Shown one piece after another: positions 53,331 to 63,490 of a stretch of 64,000 nt of DNA (position 1 is its first letter; every line of letters starts with the position of its first letter). The DNA is from Antitrichia curtipendula (taxonomy: Eukaryota > Streptophyta > Bryopsida > Hypnales > Leucodontaceae). The DNA is taken from the NCBI GenBank assembly GCA_951230915.1, contig OX579633.1:23594574-23658573 (forward strand), given 5' to 3'. The notes beneath the pieces are model-generated. The model did not search any database. It saw only the letters and a program-made list of their open reading frames with translations, and was not told the origin of the DNA. The position numbers were made by a program, and so were the translations under genes.

Positions 53331-54426
53331 AATCACATGCCACGTAGGATTTATTTTTGTTTGCCCGGGCAACTTAAAAAAAAGTCAAGTCCTCAAAGAT
53401 AGTCAAAATATACGCCTTGTTGGCAAAATACGGCTAATTATAGATAATTATACCCCCCAAAAAATATGACTGCCAATATGACTGATGTCTGAAGCGACTC
53501 GTCGGTAATGACTCATGTCAGTCATGTTGCAGTCATCTACAGTGATTTCTGCGGCCAGTCATATTTTTTGATTTTACGACTCATTGCAGTCATATTTTGC
53601 AGTCATAAAACACTGGTTTTGTTGTAGTGTTATTTCATTAGATGGTGTGATTGTAATATATATTAATTAAATTTTCTTAATAATTATTTTGTTTTTAGTT
53701 GTCGGGTGGAAAAACTCGCATATATGGCAATAAAGTGACACACCAGCTTGGAATGGACCTTATTTTCTTTGACTACAAGAAAAAGCTACTAGTCCCAGGG
53801 GTGTCTTATCCTCTTGCTTTTGTGCCCAAATGGAATGCCGACCTAGAGTATAAGACAATTCAAGAAGTTTTTCATTTTGCAGATAACCATTTGTAGGACC
53901 ATGGGTGCATTATAGTGTTTCACTCATGGAGCGCCGACGCGAAAGGCGTCATTGTTGGACTATGTAAGGCTTATCCATTTGTGAAGAAAAAAAAGTGGTT
54001 GGGCATCAACCGTGTGCACTTGACTTCAGACTTGGACCATTCAAACACGGTATGAATTAGTGTTATTTTCTTGATTTGAGTGAAATTTTGTGTTACACAA
54101 ATGCTTAATTAGTTTTAATCATTATTTGTATTAAATGTCTACACACTAAAATTTGGAATCACCCTCTTGGTAAAGGACCCCGCCCAGGGAAGAAAATCAA
54201 ATTTTGCATTCAACTTAACACAGTCTATGCAGAAGGCAAAAGTGGACCTCTGATATAATGACAAAGATATGTGGTGTGGGCCTCACAAAAAAGACACAAG
54301 GTTTTTTCAGTTCCTCATTGAAGGAACAACTAGTGAAGGGGATTTAGTCCTAGATTGTACGGCAACTATTGATAAATTTTCAATGAAATGATTTTTCATT
54401 TCAGATTTATATTGTATACATATGTG

Positions 54427-54428
<2 letters not shown>

Positions 54429-54478
<50 letters not shown>
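54429..54478. repeat. (AT)n microsatellite
   Basis: About 48 bases of alternating TA inside an intron-like gap of the pseudogene. Open frames over it encode only Tyr-Ile repeats. Confidence 0.9.
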
Positions 54479-54479
<1 letters not shown>

Positions 54480-55394
54480 TTCAATTAATGAATTGGATGG
54501 TTTTTGTAACAAGTGCATCAATTACGGCTTATCGCATTACAAGACGTCACATTATGGCTTTGGAAGAGAACAAGGACATGTTTGACGCCATTAAAGAAGA
54601 CTAAATCTGGTAAGTAAATTTCCAGAGATTTCAATTCTATGTAAGCTTGGTCTTGTTTATGTTTTATGATTATAACATCCTATCTTGTGAATTTGCAGCC
54701 ATCAAAGGTTGATGTCAGTAGATGAAGCAATGCATAAACGAAGGCTTCTATTCAATTCAAAGAAGTCTTATGATTTGCTAATTTAATGCGGAGTAGTTGG
54801 CATCAATGTTTGTGGAGTTTGGTTGCTTTAAACCAAAAAAATGTAAAGACACTTAAACTTTGAACATGTTAGAGTTCTTAGACGCTAGTGCATCCGAGGG
54901 TAGAGAGACTTCAGAGATTCTTCTACCAACGAGGATTCCGCAACAGAGTCTACTATCAATTACACTCCCAAGACTGACACATCTTGTGAGTTAATGTATT
55001 GTGTGTTGATATTCATTATGAGTGGATTTGGGTGTTTTCTGGCTACATCTTAGATGTGATTTATTTTCCTTTACAGGTTTTGCTTGAAGTGATATCAATT
55101 ATAATCAAGTACAATTGGATGTTGCAACAAAGAATTCTAGAAAAAAATTGTAAGTAACTTTCATTTTGAATAAATTAACTCATATTTAAAATAAAATAAA
55201 ATAAAATACATCCACGGTCGTAGGTCCTTCATACATTTTTTTCCAAAAAAAATTCCCGCTCACAGGCTCATAGGCTTGCATGCTAGCAACCCTATTTTTA
55301 ACCCCTAGAGTCCCAAGAATCCCATCACAAGGCTCTACGAAGATTTTGGGGCAAGGACCTATAATCTCAATTTATGGCAAGATTTTGGAATTAA

Positions 55395-56604
55395 CACTAC
55401 AAGGGAAATGGGCCCGAATTGACTGTATTTTTGACAGAAAAGTGTCCGAAATGACCACCATAACTTTTGGAACTTGGCACTCTGTCAACGTGGTTCATAT
55501 TGCAACCTCTTTCTAGATCTTGTCAAATTTCCTGTCAATTTTTGTGTTTATCATGGTGTATTAAGTGATGAAAAGACAAGTCGTTTATACAAGTGGAGTG
55601 GTAGGGAGGTAAGACAAACCATGTGGTATATCTAGTGGAAGCTCCACCGCTCATAGTTTAGTGAAAATTAAGTAGGAATAATGGTTAAAGTGGAATTTTA
55701 GACCGAATTTAAGCATAGTAGAATATAAAATTTTAGAAAACTTTGAACTAAGAGAATTTGGTATTTCAAACCAAATTTTATGCCCAAAAATCCGTTTGAG
55801 ATTTAAAGCTTCCAATCAAAAGTTATAGACAAATTTCAGTGAGGGATTGGAAGGGACATTTGTTTTTACAATTTCAAACATCTTCACTAAAATTTACTTA
55901 TAACTTTTTATTGGAAGCTTCAAATCTCAAACGGATTTTTGGGCATAAAATTTGGTTTGAAATACCACATTTTCTTAGTTCAAAGTTTAAGAAAAAAAGT
56001 TATTCTACTATATTAAAATTAGGACTGAAATTCTACTTTAATCATTATTCCTAAACTATGAGCGGTGGAGCTCCTAACCCTCATTTACATATTCCATATG
56101 GTTTGTCTTACCTCTTACCAACCCACTTGTATAAAGCACTTGTCTTCTCACCATTTCTAAATTCTAGGTGAGTTACATTCAAAGTTGACGTGCTAATTTA
56201 ACTAAGCAATCTTGAAAGTAATGTTTAAAGTTATGGAAGTCCAATTCTAAAATGCATAATGTACTTTTGAAACTTCAATTTATTTTTAAGGAAAAAATGT
56301 TTTGGTTGCGAATGTAAAAAACTAGCAGTCCTTCCTACGTGGCAAAAATTCAAATAATTACAATTTTTTGGATGAAAAAGCATGATGACGTGTATTTGAT
56401 GACGTGTATCTTTGTCCGAAATGACAGCCGAATTGACAGAATTCTATCAATTCAATGTCCGAATCAAGTACTCCTAATCTATGACAGCCGAATTGACAGA
56501 ATTCTGTCAATTCAATGTCCGAATCAAGTACTTCTAATCTACAGCAGAGTTGATAGAATTCTATCAAATTTACTGTCAAATAGGACACTGTTTCCCTTGT
56601 AGTG
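55395..56604. mobile_element. non-autonomous CACTA transposon with TAA target-site duplication
   Basis: Ends read CACTACAAGGGAAA and its complement TTTCCCTTGTAGTG, with a TAA duplication on both sides (55392-55394 and 56605-56607). Length is 1,210 bp. There is no transposase. The right subterminal region carries a 60-base direct repeat (56421-56480 and 56481-56540) built from gccgaattgacagaattct units. The left subterminal region carries related ttgac motifs. The centre is a large imperfect inverted repeat (55567-56157). The element is inserted in an older repeat B copy. Confidence 0.9.
55567..56157. repeat. 590 bp imperfect inverted repeat inside the CACTA element
   Basis: Two arms of about 280-290 bases meet near 55858. 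Pairing landmarks: 'gtggtagggaggtaagacaaacca' with 'tggtttgtcttacctcttaccaac'; 'agctccaccgctcatagttta' with 'taaactatgagcggtggagct'; and 'cccaaaaatccgtttgag' with 'ctcaaacggatttttggg'. Arms have diverged moderately. A transcript would fold into a long hairpin. Confidence 0.8.
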
Positions 56605-57339
56605 TAATATTCAAGAAAAACAAACTAATTAGCTTTATGGGAATATAATTTTTATTTCAATTTGTGCCCCAAAGCAAAAGTTATATCACTAAAAGTCCCA
56701 AATAGGCGAGAGAGGGCAATATTAAAAACTAAACTTTAAATAATTTTTGTCTTTGTGGAAAGATTTGATTCATTCCATTTGAATAGGTAATGACTAAATT
56801 ACACTCATTGACAAAACTAAGTACAAAGTTGAAACGTCTTCATTCAAACAACCATATCATAAGTTCCAATGGACAAAGTCCAAAAGTAGATTTTTGGAAG
56901 TTGTAGTGTGCAACATACTATATGTCACCATGAAAATTTGAAGAAAAAATTAGTTGCCATTTGAAAGAATATCAATTTCAAAGTTAGCCACATGTGTCAA
57001 AAACTTAGTTTTGTTCAATTTGATTTGGAATTACCTTTTCTTTTTCCATTTTTTTCTTAAAACTCCGAAAAAACTTTTTGTGCCTTGGCAAGTTGGTATA
57101 CATCATTTCAGAACTATCCCATTTACAGCATGTTTTTCTAAAATGTTAATTCTTTGAACATGAGAGCTTTGGGTCGATTATGGGAATCCACACCTATTTT
57201 TAGCAATTTACAAATTCCTAACATCCTTGCAAAGTGAAATCGGATCAAACTACTTTGGTTCTCATCACTTTTCAGTCGATTTTAGAGTAAGCTTAGTCAT
57301 TTCTTTGTCGATATGTTGTAGGATTTTCAATTGTTTCTT

Positions 57340-57924
57340 ATAGATTTCCAAAAACACTCTCCCTATTCTTTAAGTCGAGCACTTGCGGATTGAACTGAAC
57401 TTCTCTCATCAAGTTTCTCTCACTTCCCTGCTGATGTAGCTTCTGTTGACACCAATCGAGACTGCACACAGTGCACAGCCAGAGCCCCAGCCAGCCAGCC
57501 ATCCATCTTGGCATCTTGCAGCTTAGTCCTTCAATTCGTTGACAACTGAATAGTCGCAATCAGAAAATCTCCAAGCATCTGTCCAAATTCTGCTAGGATT
57601 CCATCCCAGTTCGAGACCTTCGAGGCTGTTTCCGGCATGGTCCCATGATTCCCCTCTTTACTCGTCTTGCTTCGCAAGTAATAACTGAATTAACGTAAGC
57701 AGCAGCTAGTAGTTGCCCGATTATGAGAGATCGAGGGGGAGATCTCACTTTCTGTAGTTATGGAATGCCACTTCGGTCCAGACATCGAACGGTCTGCTTC
57801 TAGCACCCAATTCATTACGTATTGCGAGAGTGTCCGTCAGCTGGAGACCGCAATCGATCGAATCTTGGATGCATGTGCACAAGCAGTAAATTAGCTAGCT
57901 AGGGCGTTCCATTGTTTAGCAGGT
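57340..57924 (+). promoter_or_regulatory. GC-richer upstream region of the HTATIP2-like locus
   Basis: Composition becomes gene-like from about 57340. It probably holds the promoter and 5' UTR of the Rossmann gene that starts at 57925. The minus-strand ORF at 57338-57559 is unrecognised. No clear core-promoter motif was identified. Confidence 0.3.
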
Positions 57925-58831
57925 ATGGCGGATCACGGCGAGAATGTCGACGCTGGAGCTCCCGATCCACCAGCTGCTGCCATGTCGGCTTTCATCGTTG
58001 GAGGCACACCTGCGTATGGAAGTAAGCGTGTAGGAATCGTCCTGCAGTCCCATCAAGCTCTGGATTTCTGGGGGTAGTTACGAACTGAACTTGTAGCAAA
58101 TTAAGAGGAGCTCGTAACTAAGTAGATGGAAGTCAGTCGAAACAGAGAATCAAAGGGTGGGGAAGTTACGTTAAGCATCCGATCTAGGGGGATGATCATG
58201 CCTGGATGGGATCGATGGACGCACGCAGGGATGGTGGGCCAGAAATTGGTGGAGGAGCTGGTGAAGTCTTCTCGCTTCGGCCGCGTGGTGACCCTCGGGC
58301 GGCGCCCTGTCGCGTACTCAGGCGAAGGCCAAGAGAAGCTGGAGCAGCACGTGGTGGACTTCGACACTCTGCACCAGCACGCATTCCTCTTCCAGGGCCA
58401 CGATGTGGGATTCTCCAGGCTGGGCACCACCGCGACGTCGCCGCATCTGGAGAAGATCGACTTCCACTTCCCGCTGCAAGTACCAACAAGCGAATCCCCA
58501 CCGCGCCACACACTTCGCGCTGGTCACGGCCGTCGGGGTTTCGTCGGCTTCGTGGTTCCCGGCCATGCACGTCAAGGGCAAGCTCGAGGACGAGTTGAAG
58601 GCGTTGGGATTCTCGCAGCTGTCCATTTTCAGACCCGCGCAGTTGACGCTGGAGCCCGGGCAGCCGTCCAGAGAGGGGGGCGCTTCTGTGGGCGAGCGCG
58701 TTGGCCAGTTGTTGGCGGGGCCGCTGAACGTCGTCACTGGGGGTCGGGCCGGGGTTTCGTATTGGGCGGTGGCGCGCGCCATGAATAAGCGGCGGAGCGT
58801 CCTGTGGACGGCGCAGTCTCCCCCCGAGTGA
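57925..58831 (+). pseudogene. HTATIP2-like Rossmann-fold protein, frameshifted
   Basis: Exon 1 (57925-58021) encodes an N-terminus ending SAFIVGGTPAYG. Exon 2 begins at 58229 and continues in frame with MVGQKLVEELVKS, VVTLGRRPVAYSG and FQGHDVGFSRLGTT. This is the order of the HTATIP2/TIP30-type atypical short-chain dehydrogenases that bind NADP(H). Near 58480-58485 (ccgctgcaagtaccaacaag) the homologous frame moves by one base. Downstream, THFALVTAVGVSSASW, HVKGKLEDELKALGF and SIFRPAQLTLEPG continue the same family in the next frame to a stop at 58831. One extra base would explain it. The family's YxxxK tyrosine appears replaced (PAMHVKGK), and the middle glycine of the dinucleotide loop is proline. 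This is either a recent pseudogene or an assembly error on a diverged gene. GC is high throughout. Confidence 0.7.
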
Positions 58832-59194
58832 CTCTCTAGAGCAACTTGGAGATTCGGGAAATGGGGCAACTCTGAAAACACAACACTTTCATCTGTATTT
58901 TAAGATTCGGTTCCAGTGCCAGACGGACGGATTCTGAAACATAAGTACCCTACTTTGTACACACAAAGTGGAAATGGACATTGTTCACTGGCGGCTGTGA
59001 CATCACAAACTAGTGTTCTTCAACATACTCTTTTCAAAGATTAAAAGTTTGTCACCCACGTCTCTGAGGTTGGTAACTGTTTTTAACATGGGAAATTCAT
59101 CTTTCATGCTTTGTGATGGGAGGCTCGATCATCTTCATGCGACCATCATTGGAAACTCCCCTGCTTCTGTTTATAGTTTTGAGAGAAGTTGGAT

Positions 59195-59211
59195 CCCTAA
59201 ACCCTAAACCC
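59195..59211. promoter_or_regulatory. telo-box / interstitial telomere-like motif
   Basis: Reads CCCTAAACCCTAAACCC, more than two units of the plant telomere repeat and a telo-box motif. There is no clear gene immediately next to it on either strand. Confidence 0.5.
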
Positions 59212-59433
59212 TTTGTCCCTCCCGATGGTGCTGCCATTCCAGCGTGGAATGCATTTTACGTTGGACATTTTACCTCGTAATCTACTCGGAAACCTACTAT
59301 CAGGTTCTTGTTCTTCTTCGACTGTAGTATTGTGCTTATTAGAAAGCGAACTACGGCGACAGTTTGATGGTGGATTCTAGTAGTCCAGAGAGAGAGAGAG
59401 AGATCAGATCCAGCAGCGTGGGTCCTGAGTAGG

Positions 59434-59700
59434 ATGGATCCCGGACTGGATTCTGACAGCTTGGCGGTTACCGAGGATCTGTTTCTGGTTTTTGTTTCGG
59501 CAGAACCTGTTCGATCGCTTTGCAGCCAGGCAGAACTCCATCATCCCCATTTGTACATGCAGTGCACCCCACTGAAACGCTTTGAAAACGGAACCGTCCC
59601 CGAGGACGAAAGGAAAGACAGATGCTCCCTATGCGGTGAGGCCAGAGGTGACGTCAAGCGGAGTCCGTGCTTCCATCATGGATTGGCTGAAGCGTGTTGA
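59434..59700 (+). CDS. possible small ORF, unrecognised
   Basis: An 88-residue frame in GC-richer DNA that starts MDPGLDSDSLAVTEDLFLVF and includes CSLCGEARGDVKRSPCFHHG, a Cys/His cluster without a clear zinc-finger spacing. No family was recognised and no splice extension was supported. It may be a chance ORF. Confidence 0.2.
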   Translation: MDPGLDSDSLAVTEDLFLVFVSAEPVRSLCSQAELHHPHLYMQCTPLKRFENGTVPEDERKDRCSLCGEARGDVKRSPCFHHGLAEAC

Positions 59701-61924
59701 GCAGCGTGATGCTCTGACACCCTCCGAATAGGTTCGTACCCAGAGGATGATGAGACATGGGACATGGCGCCATGCAGGGAGGGAGGGCTGGAGTGGGAGC
59801 AAATAATTGGTGACGTTGGAGACTGGGGCCTGCTGCTGCAATGGCCTGCAGGTCAGCGGGACGACGACAATGATCCCCTCTGTGATGTTCACAAATAGCT
59901 CACCCAGCTAAATAGAATACACCGCGAAATGGTCTACAATTTCAAAGAAATTCTACTTTTTTTGTAGAAATAGAAATACAAAACCGTTTGGCTACATTTA
60001 TTAGGCACATTCGCGAACAATGGAATAGGACTTCCATCAGCTTGGTTGGTGAGCGACTGCACAGACCCGCCAAGGCACGCAATCCAGACCCATTTTCTCA
60101 CGTCGCTTTTCAGGTGCATCGATTTCGTTGCAGTGCTTGCCTCACCTCTTACTGGAACTTAGTGTCACTGGGTGAACGTGAAGCTAGCTCTTCTGCAGCT
60201 CATAGCTAGCTTCAATTTTCTCCTTGGAGATGCCAAGAGATAGCAGCACACGTCACCCCTAGCAGCCCGCCATTGCAATTTTTTTTTCCTGACGTGACGT
60301 ATGCACAGCAATTATAGACCCTCCCCCAGTTGCTTCCACAGTTCCTCTACCTATTCCTATCCAACATTTTAGACCAATGAGTATGCATTATCTTAGTGGA
60401 ACCCAATTTCACAAGCACTCTGGAGAATCAACACCCCTCAGAAGCAAGCCCCTGAACTGTATCAATATGTATTGGCTGCAATTTAGCTTCTTATCACCCC
60501 ATAGTCCTCTGGTCTATGTTGCTGGTTTTAAGTCCTTCACCAAAAGTTTGATCACATATATCATTGCATTGGGTGGAATCCCTTTTTCATTGCTTTTTCA
60601 TTGGTAAATATTTGATCATTCTAATAATAGAAAATTGAATAATGTTCAACGACAATGTGTCGGTTTTAGGGTCAATGCCATTGTCTCTCCCTCTACTATA
60701 CAGGAAATGACTACTTCAGATCAGAACATTTGAAGAGGTTAACAAACTTCTAAAAGTGCAACAGTTGACAAAGGATCCAGACATCTTCAAACTCCAACGC
60801 AACATGCATTTAACCGAAACCAACCGACAAGCAAGTACAACCTCGTCGTGGTCACACTGTTGAGCTCATCCATTCCAATGATAAAGTCATAAAACGAAGT
60901 TTACTAAGCGTTCTAGTTGGAGTGCACTGTACACAAGAGTCTGAAATTGGTCGTTCTGACATGCAGTTTCGATCGTCACACCTCACCTATTCATCTTTGT
61001 TCCAGTACAAATTAATAAACTTATCACTTCCCTCGTACTTCTTCGATACTCAGCCAAAGGAATAACGCTGCTCTATTCCATTGACTCGCTTTAGTAAAAA
61101 AGTCTAAAATATAATGAAGAAATCTAAAACATAATAAAGAAATCGTGGTGGTCCTGTATGCAAAAAACCCGGAGCCAATGCAGCAAAGTCAAGAGCACTG
61201 AACTTTAGGGTTGCCGAAAGGAGACTGTCGGCAGAATGAACAGCCATCATGATAATTCTCCAATTTACACACCGCTGCCGCTCCAGAGACTCTTTTAAGC
61301 TGGAGAACGAAAGCAATAAACACGCAAAACCTAACGCATAAGGTACACACACTAACACCAAATTCGCTCACAGACCATGCCAGCAACTTTAGGGAACCCT
61401 ATCAATACAGCTGCAGAGCGTAAACAAGAACGCCACAAGACGACGCAACATTTAGAACGTGCAAGGTTTCTAAACAAGACTTTCCACAGTGAAATTGAGA
61501 GCTCTGGAAAACAGAGGAGCTCACCATAACTCTGCAAGTCCAAATCAAACATCATCTCAGATCATTGGCAAGACCAGTGATTTATTGAAGGAATCAAATA
61601 TTGATTGTACCTCTTTTTACTATTTTGAAAAGTACAACAAAGTTACCAAACCAGGAAAAGTAATGCCCTCAGATCGTCTCCCTGCCATTGATGTGAAAGG
61701 ACAAGAATATGCCTGGTATGGACAATGCGGGTCTCGAGTAATTACCAGAAGTGAGGGTCGATCTTGGAGCTGCCTCCAAGGATCTGTTCATTTCCTCTTC
61801 AGTCTAAACAGACCTAACCTTTTGGGGCAGAAAGGGTTCCTCTACAGCATCTAGAAGGAGAAAAATGGAAAAAATTGAACCAGGAGAAGAAGAAGAAGAA
61901 GAAAGAAAGAAACCACCTCCGGGG

Positions 61925-62983
61925 TCATAACACCAAGCCTTGCAACAATTCGGATATAACACCAGGCTGCCCCTCGTATTTTCTCACAAAGGGATGAGAA
62001 ATCAACATCTCCGCAGAAGGCCGGCGGACCGACTCTTTCTGCAAACAGAGGACGATGAAGTTGCTGAATTCAGGCGAAGCATCGGCTGGCGGGGAAGGGG
62101 GTTCGCCCCAGCAGATTGCGTACATCAAGGTTGGCCAATCGGGTTTCTCGCCCGGTTTTAGGCACGGGAACCGCCCAATGGCGCATTCCAACAGCGTGAG
62201 CCCAAGGCTCCAAATATCCGCCGCGTAGCCATATTCGCCCCCATTCCCATCAGGGTCGAAACGCTCGGGACTCATATACGCGCACGTTCCCACAAACGAG
62301 TTGCACTGCGCGAGCGTGTTGGCCAACATGGTGCTCACTCCGAAGTCGGCAATCTTCACCTCCTGCTTCCGATTGAGCAGCAGATTGGAAGGTTTGATGT
62401 CCCGGTGCACAATCTTGTTTTTGTGCAGGTACAGCAATCCCAAGAGCACCTGCTTCGTGACTTCCGCCAGGTACCGCTCGCCGATCTTCTTATGGAATTT
62501 GAGCACGTCGGCCAGGGTTCCCCCATCCATGTACTCCAGCACGAACATAATTTCGCCCCCGTGGTCGAAAACGCCATAGCATTCCACCAGGTGCTGCGAC
62601 TTGGACGTCCGCAGAATCTCCATCTCGCGCATGATCTGCCTCCGCACCGCGAGCTCGTGCTTCTCCTGTATGATCTTCAACGCGTACTCCTTCCCAGTCC
62701 ACCGATCCCGCACTTTGTACACTTTCCCTCCACTGCCCGCGCCCAGCACGCCCACCTTCACCAGATCAGTCAACAACACATCGCGCACCGGCGGGGCCAA
62801 TTGCGCGCGACCACTCCCCGCGCGCGTGCTAGGGTTGCTGCTGCTGCGGTACCGGTGATCGTCCATCGAGGGCGGAGGCAGCGGCAATGGCTGGGGCACG
62901 GGAGGAGGCCGCGGCGACTGACGCGACGGCAAATTCAACGACAATCCCAACCCCCGACTCCGTCGATCATTTGCAGCAGCCAT
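61925..62983 (-). CDS. MAP kinase kinase, plant group C/D type, intronless
   Basis: A 352-residue MAPK kinase with no introns, as is usual for plant groups C and D (MKK4/5 and MKK7/9). A basic-plus-hydrophobic MAPK docking site lies at residues 7-16 (RRSRGLGLSL), followed by a Pro-rich linker. The kinase domain spans about 75-340: glycine loop GAGSGG (81-86), catalytic Lys103, HRD (193-195), DFG (213-215) and DIW (256-258). The activation loop carries the plant-type S/T-x5-S/T site as T223 and S229 (TLAQCNS), which an upstream MAPKKK would phosphorylate. It should act in the cytosol and nucleus in stress or developmental MAPK cascades. I chose the start at 62983 because it places the docking site at the N-terminus as in MKK4/5. 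The frame is open 44 codons further, to an ATG at 63115. Confidence 0.93.
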   Translation of the reverse strand: MAAANDRRSRGLGLSLNLPSRQSPRPPPVPQPLPLPPPSMDDHRYRSSSNPSTRAGSGRAQLAPPVRDVLLTDLVKVGVLGAGSGGKVYKVRDRWTGKEYALKIIQEKHELAVRRQIMREMEILRTSKSQHLVECYGVFDHGGEIMFVLEYMDGGTLADVLKFHKKIGERYLAEVTKQVLLGLLYLHKNKIVHRDIKPSNLLLNRKQEVKIADFGVSTMLANTLAQCNSFVGTCAYMSPERFDPDGNGGEYGYAADIWSLGLTLLECAIGRFPCLKPGEKPDWPTLMYAICWGEPPSPPADASPEFSNFIVLCLQKESVRRPSAEMLISHPFVRKYEGQPGVISELLQGLVL

Positions 62984-63490
62984 TGGGGGCACCCGAACGT
63001 ACGCACAGCTCCTCTGCTCTACCGCCGAACCAAAACCCCGCTGCCCCAAACACAATTGCGGCCCCGTCCCGCCGCGGCATCCAGACACATTCTCAAATCC
63101 AAACACCAAACCCACACACTACCAATCACTCCCGCTCCACCATCCCAATTCCGGACCCCGCGAAGTGGACAGACACACAACCTAAGCAACCGACCTACAA
63201 ACCCTAGGCCCTCCAATGTCCAATTCAGGGAGCTTCCACCGCAGCTGCAGTAGCGGACAATAATATCGAACAAGGAGCGACGAGAAACAGAGCACGCAAG
63301 TGAAGTGATGCAAGCGAACGGGAGCGTGAGAGCGTGAGAACGAGTGACAGCTAGCTGTGAGTGAGAAAGCGAGTGCGAGCGTGCGTGCGCAGGAGCTTGA
63401 AGCAGCTTGCAACCCGACCGACAAGACAAGACCAGAAGACGCGGGTCTCTGGATCTCTTATCAGGGAGAGCTGGGCGCTGCACGGCCTCG

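Larger units (their letters stand above)
51409..53629. mobile_element. non-autonomous CACTA transposon with TTA target-site duplication
   Basis: The left end reads CACTACAAGAAAAC and the right end, in complement, CACTACAACAAAAC. Both are followed by ttttatgactgcaaa and further tatgactg repeats. A 3-base duplication TTA flanks it (51406-51408 and 53630-53632). The 2,221 bp interior has no transposase ORF. It holds a 58 bp TTG-rich tandem array and a dense array of palindromic tatgact/agtcata units. Subterminal repeats of this sort are the transposase-binding regions in En/Spm-type elements. It lies in an intron-like gap of the methyltransferase-like pseudogene, between a donor near 51393 and an acceptor at 53698. 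Confidence 0.9.
48129..54604 (+). pseudogene. multi-exon pseudogene with permuted amino-methyltransferase-like C-terminus
   Basis: Plus-strand exon-like segments with plausible splice sites run from about 48129: 48129-48446, 48696-48896, about 48940-49397, 49515-49708, 49836-50022, 50115-50340, 50466-50670 and 50850-51393. They resume after a CACTA insertion at 53699-54049, about 54150-54370 and 54514-54604. The last three read like a beta-class (motif IV before motif I) DNA amino-methyltransferase: MDLIFFDY where a DPPY-type motif is expected, HGCIIVFHSW, then GDLVLDCTATI joined to ASITAYRITRRHIMALEENK, matching motif I and the following strand. I do not recognise the upstream half (KYGLLPLVKFLEMLRPF, VANPAYGPGFLEE). 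In-frame stops occur near 49120, 50218, 50520, 50665, 53894 and 54257, and a donor near 54370 appears lost (ttg|at). The gene is dead as it stands. Identification rests on motifs read by eye. Confidence 0.5.
55298..56830. repeat. TTAACCCC-ended repeat B, inverted copy split by a CACTA element
   Basis: The left end reads ttaacccctagagtcccaag, matching the complement of the right end of copy 1. Similarity to that copy (ataatctcaattt) stops at the CACTA insertion at 55395. It resumes after 56604 with agctttatgggaatataat, a ttgtgcccc-x-aagcaaaagttat block and ttgattcattccatttgaata. The far terminus was not located. Confidence 0.6.
58860..61920. other. spacer between the HTATIP2-like locus and the kinase
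   Basis: Includes a telomere-like motif (59195-59211), a short GA tract near 59390 and a GC-richer stretch at 59430-60230. The latter has one unrecognised ORF and no splice-supported gene. From 60240 on the sequence is ordinary AT-rich spacer. It contains no recognisable repeat copy of families A-D. Confidence 0.4.

Noticed and set aside
54388..54604. ORFs with Tyr-Ile runs
   Set aside because: Their first half is the (AT)n microsatellite. Only the last 91 bases (from 54514) belong to the methyltransferase-like exon.
56339..56602. ORFs on both strands with repeated IDRILSIQCPNQ-type peptides
   Set aside because: They translate the 60 bp subterminal direct repeat of the second CACTA element.
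58101..58881. Several minus-strand ORFs of up to 187 residues over the HTATIP2-like locus
   Set aside because: High GC content opens frames on both strands. Only the plus strand shows family motifs.
62405..63253. 282-residue plus-strand ORF opposite the MAPKK
   Set aside because: It is the antisense shadow of the GC-rich kinase gene and its leader. It is rich in Pro, Arg and His, has no domain, and the kinase frame is unambiguous.
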